From Candidatus Omnitrophota bacterium (GTDB taxonomy: Bacteria > Ratteibacteria > UBA8468 > B48-G9 > JAFGKM01), in contig JAMWDI010000003.1 of NCBI GenBank assembly GCA_023819375.1, forward strand, positions 197,634 to 261,633: a DNA stretch of 64,000 bases, written 5' to 3'. Position numbers and translations under genes: made by a program. Shown one piece after another: positions 62,680-64,000 of the stretch. Position 1 is the first letter of the stretch. Every line of letters begins with the position of its first letter. Below the pieces are notes generated by a model. It searched no databases. It worked only from the letters and a program-made list of their open reading frames with translations, and was not told where the DNA came from.

Positions 62680-64000
62680 ATGAAAAGAATGATAATGTTT
62701 TTGATTTTAATAAGCGGTTTTATATTTTCACAGGATTTAGTTTATATAGAGCCGAAAGAAGTAAAGCAGATTGACTATAAAGTAGAGATAAAGGAGACAG
62801 GAGCGATAAGAGTTGAATTAAAAGGGAGCCAATACATAATAACAAGTGAGTTTTCAATACCAGAAGGGATATGGGCGAGATTAGACAAAGACAGGATAGA
62901 GAACTTAAAGAATGTAAAGATAGAGAAGGATAAGATAAAGGGAGAGACAGAATATTATGAGATAGAAAGGAGCATCAAGAGACATAAAGAGTGCATAGAG
63001 GTGATAGATAAGATAAAGAATAAGAAAGATGAGTTAATACCTGTAATGATAAGACATAAAGTAGAGATACCAGATGCAAAAGAGCATTATTTAGGTGGAT
63101 TAAGGATATATTTAAAGAGGGGTGTATCAAATGAGCCAGCGAATCCAACGACGATAGTAATAACAGAGACGGGTTCAATAGGGCTTTTACCATTAAGTGA
63201 TGTATTTAGGGTTCATGTTCAGAATTTTGTATCAGGGAGTATATATGGTATAGGAGATAATGAATTAGTAATAAGGCCGAATACAGAATATACAGCAAGA
63301 TGGGCGATATTTGTAAGAGAAGATAAAGGTTATTTTTCAATTATTAATGCTATAAGAAGATTTTTTGATACAAATTTTACTATTCCTGGGAGTTTTTGTT
63401 TTTTTACTTCAAGGACAAAGGCATATCATGAAAAGGATAAAGAAACTCTTATGGCCAGATTTAATACTTCTATTCTTGCTACTTCAGATATGTCAGAAGA
63501 AGAAATGAGAAAATATTTCACAAATAAAAATGCATACTTTATAACTTTTCCTTTTAATAGAACAGCAAGTGGAATAGATACTCAAAATAAATCACTTTAT
63601 TTTCAACAGACAAATATAGATTTTGTAAAATCAATAATTGAAAGAATAAAAAAAGCATATCCTAATGGAAAAATATTGCCATATTTTCATAGTTTCATAG
63701 ATACAACATCCAATGCAAAAGAGAAATATAAAGATGCAATAACACTTTTACCAGATGGAACACAGGCAGATTATGGAGAGCCAATATATCCTATATTTTT
63801 CCCAACACTTGAAAATTCATTTGGAAAAACATTAGAAAAACTTATAGACATATTACTTGATGTTTATGGAGCAGATGGAATATACTGGGATGAATTTGAA
63901 TATTCAAGGGTTAAATATCATTATGGTCAACCTCACGATGGATATAGTGCGGATATAGATCCAAAGACATTTAAGATAACAAGGTTAAAGAGTTCAGTTA
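62680..64000 (+). CDS. Secreted protein of unknown family, 3' end beyond the window
   Basis: An open frame of 440 codons runs off the right edge. It starts MKRMIMFLILISGFIFSQD, a signal peptide, after AGGAGAG. Residues about 20-215 are charged and beta-rich with a possible sugar-processing N-domain; later parts read like a TIM barrel (ITFPFNRTAS, ILPYFHSFIDT) with an acidic DGIYWDEFEYS motif near residue 400 that could be catalytic. Family not recognised. Codon use in about 62750-63310 is rich in GAG, AAG, GCG and ACG like the tuf genes, then changes to the local GAA/AAA style. Confidence 0.6.
   Translation, partial: MKRMIMFLILISGFIFSQDLVYIEPKEVKQIDYKVEIKETGAIRVELKGSQYIITSEFSIPEGIWARLDKDRIENLKNVKIEKDKIKGETEYYEIERSIKRHKECIEVIDKIKNKKDELIPVMIRHKVEIPDAKEHYLGGLRIYLKRGVSNEPANPTTIVITETGSIGLLPLSDVFRVHVQNFVSGSIYGIGDNELVIRPNTEYTARWAIFVREDKGYFSIINAIRRFFDTNFTIPGSFCFFTSRTKAYHEKDKETLMARFNTSILATSDMSEEEMRKYFTNKNAYFITFPFNRTASGIDTQNKSLYFQQTNIDFVKSIIERIKKAYPNGKILPYFHSFIDTTSNAKEKYKDAITLLPDGTQADYGEPIYPIFFPTLENSFGKTLEKLIDILLDVYGADGIYWDEFEYSRVKYHYGQPHDGYSADIDPKTFKITRLKSSV

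Noticed and set aside
1-64000. CRISPR array, prophage, insertion sequence or replication origin
   Set aside because: No evenly spaced repeats, integrase or transposase genes, or DnaA box clusters were seen. The only long repeat is the tuf pair.

Overview
The window is an AT-rich, gene-dense bacterial segment with no gap longer than about 215 bases between genes. It reads as a Gram-negative anaerobe from a poorly cultivated lineage. Three things suggest this: a pseudopilin-like H-X9-DG protein and several large secreted DUF4091 or GH20-like carbohydrate-active proteins, typical of Planctomycetes, Lentisphaerae, Omnitrophota and related candidate phyla; a formate dehydrogenase with NuoE/NuoF-like partners; and a fused rpoB-rpoC gene. 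The exact phylum is inference and not settled here.

Layout. (1) 1-7.2 kb: the end of a pseudopilin-like gene and two tandem secreted proteins of about 1,120 residues, each ending in a DUF4091 (GH123-like) domain. (2) 7.2-10.5 kb: a three-way-junction RNA or terminator, an ABC exporter with PH-like and zinc-ribbon N-terminal domains, its DUF1854 partner, and YjbQ. (3) 10.6-23.8 kb: molybdenum-cofactor and formate dehydrogenase genes (moaA, fdhD, moaC, a MOSC-MogA fusion, a NuoE-like subunit, a NuoF-GltD fusion, fdhA), then a GntR regulator and a LamG protein, then mobA and moeA. (4) 23.8-26.5 kb: an Mth938-like protein and a FAD oxidoreductase with a discoidin-like tail. (5) 26.6-57.7 kb: one long same-strand information-processing block, tRNA-Gly, tRNA-Thr, tuf, rpmG, tRNA-Trp, secE, nusG, rplKAJL, rpoBC (fused), rpsLG, fusA, a second tuf, then the S10, spc and alpha clusters with adk, map, infA, rpmJ, rpoA, rplQ and rpoZ. 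(6) 57.7-64 kb: pilT, a CPBP protease, a GH20-like protein, a convergent AraC regulator, and two secreted proteins, the last cut by the window end.

How the parts work together. The Mo/FDH block makes the pterin cofactor, sulfurates it (FdhD) and converts it to the guanylyl form (MobA, MoeA) for a cysteine-type formate dehydrogenase whose electrons pass through NuoE/NuoF-like flavin and Fe-S subunits to NAD(P). MoaD and MoaE are not in this window. The ribosomal block is transcribed from recognisable TTGACA/TATAAT-type promoters before tRNA-Gly, tRNA-Trp, rpsJ and rpmC.

Most unusual points: the single-ORF RpoBC; two tuf copies identical over 1,224 bp with codon use unlike their neighbours, a style that reappears in the first half of the truncated last gene; a cysteine-rich insertion in EF-Tu; the three-way-junction RNA before the ABC exporter; an FdhD without its cysteine pair; and an AraC gene that looks leaderless.
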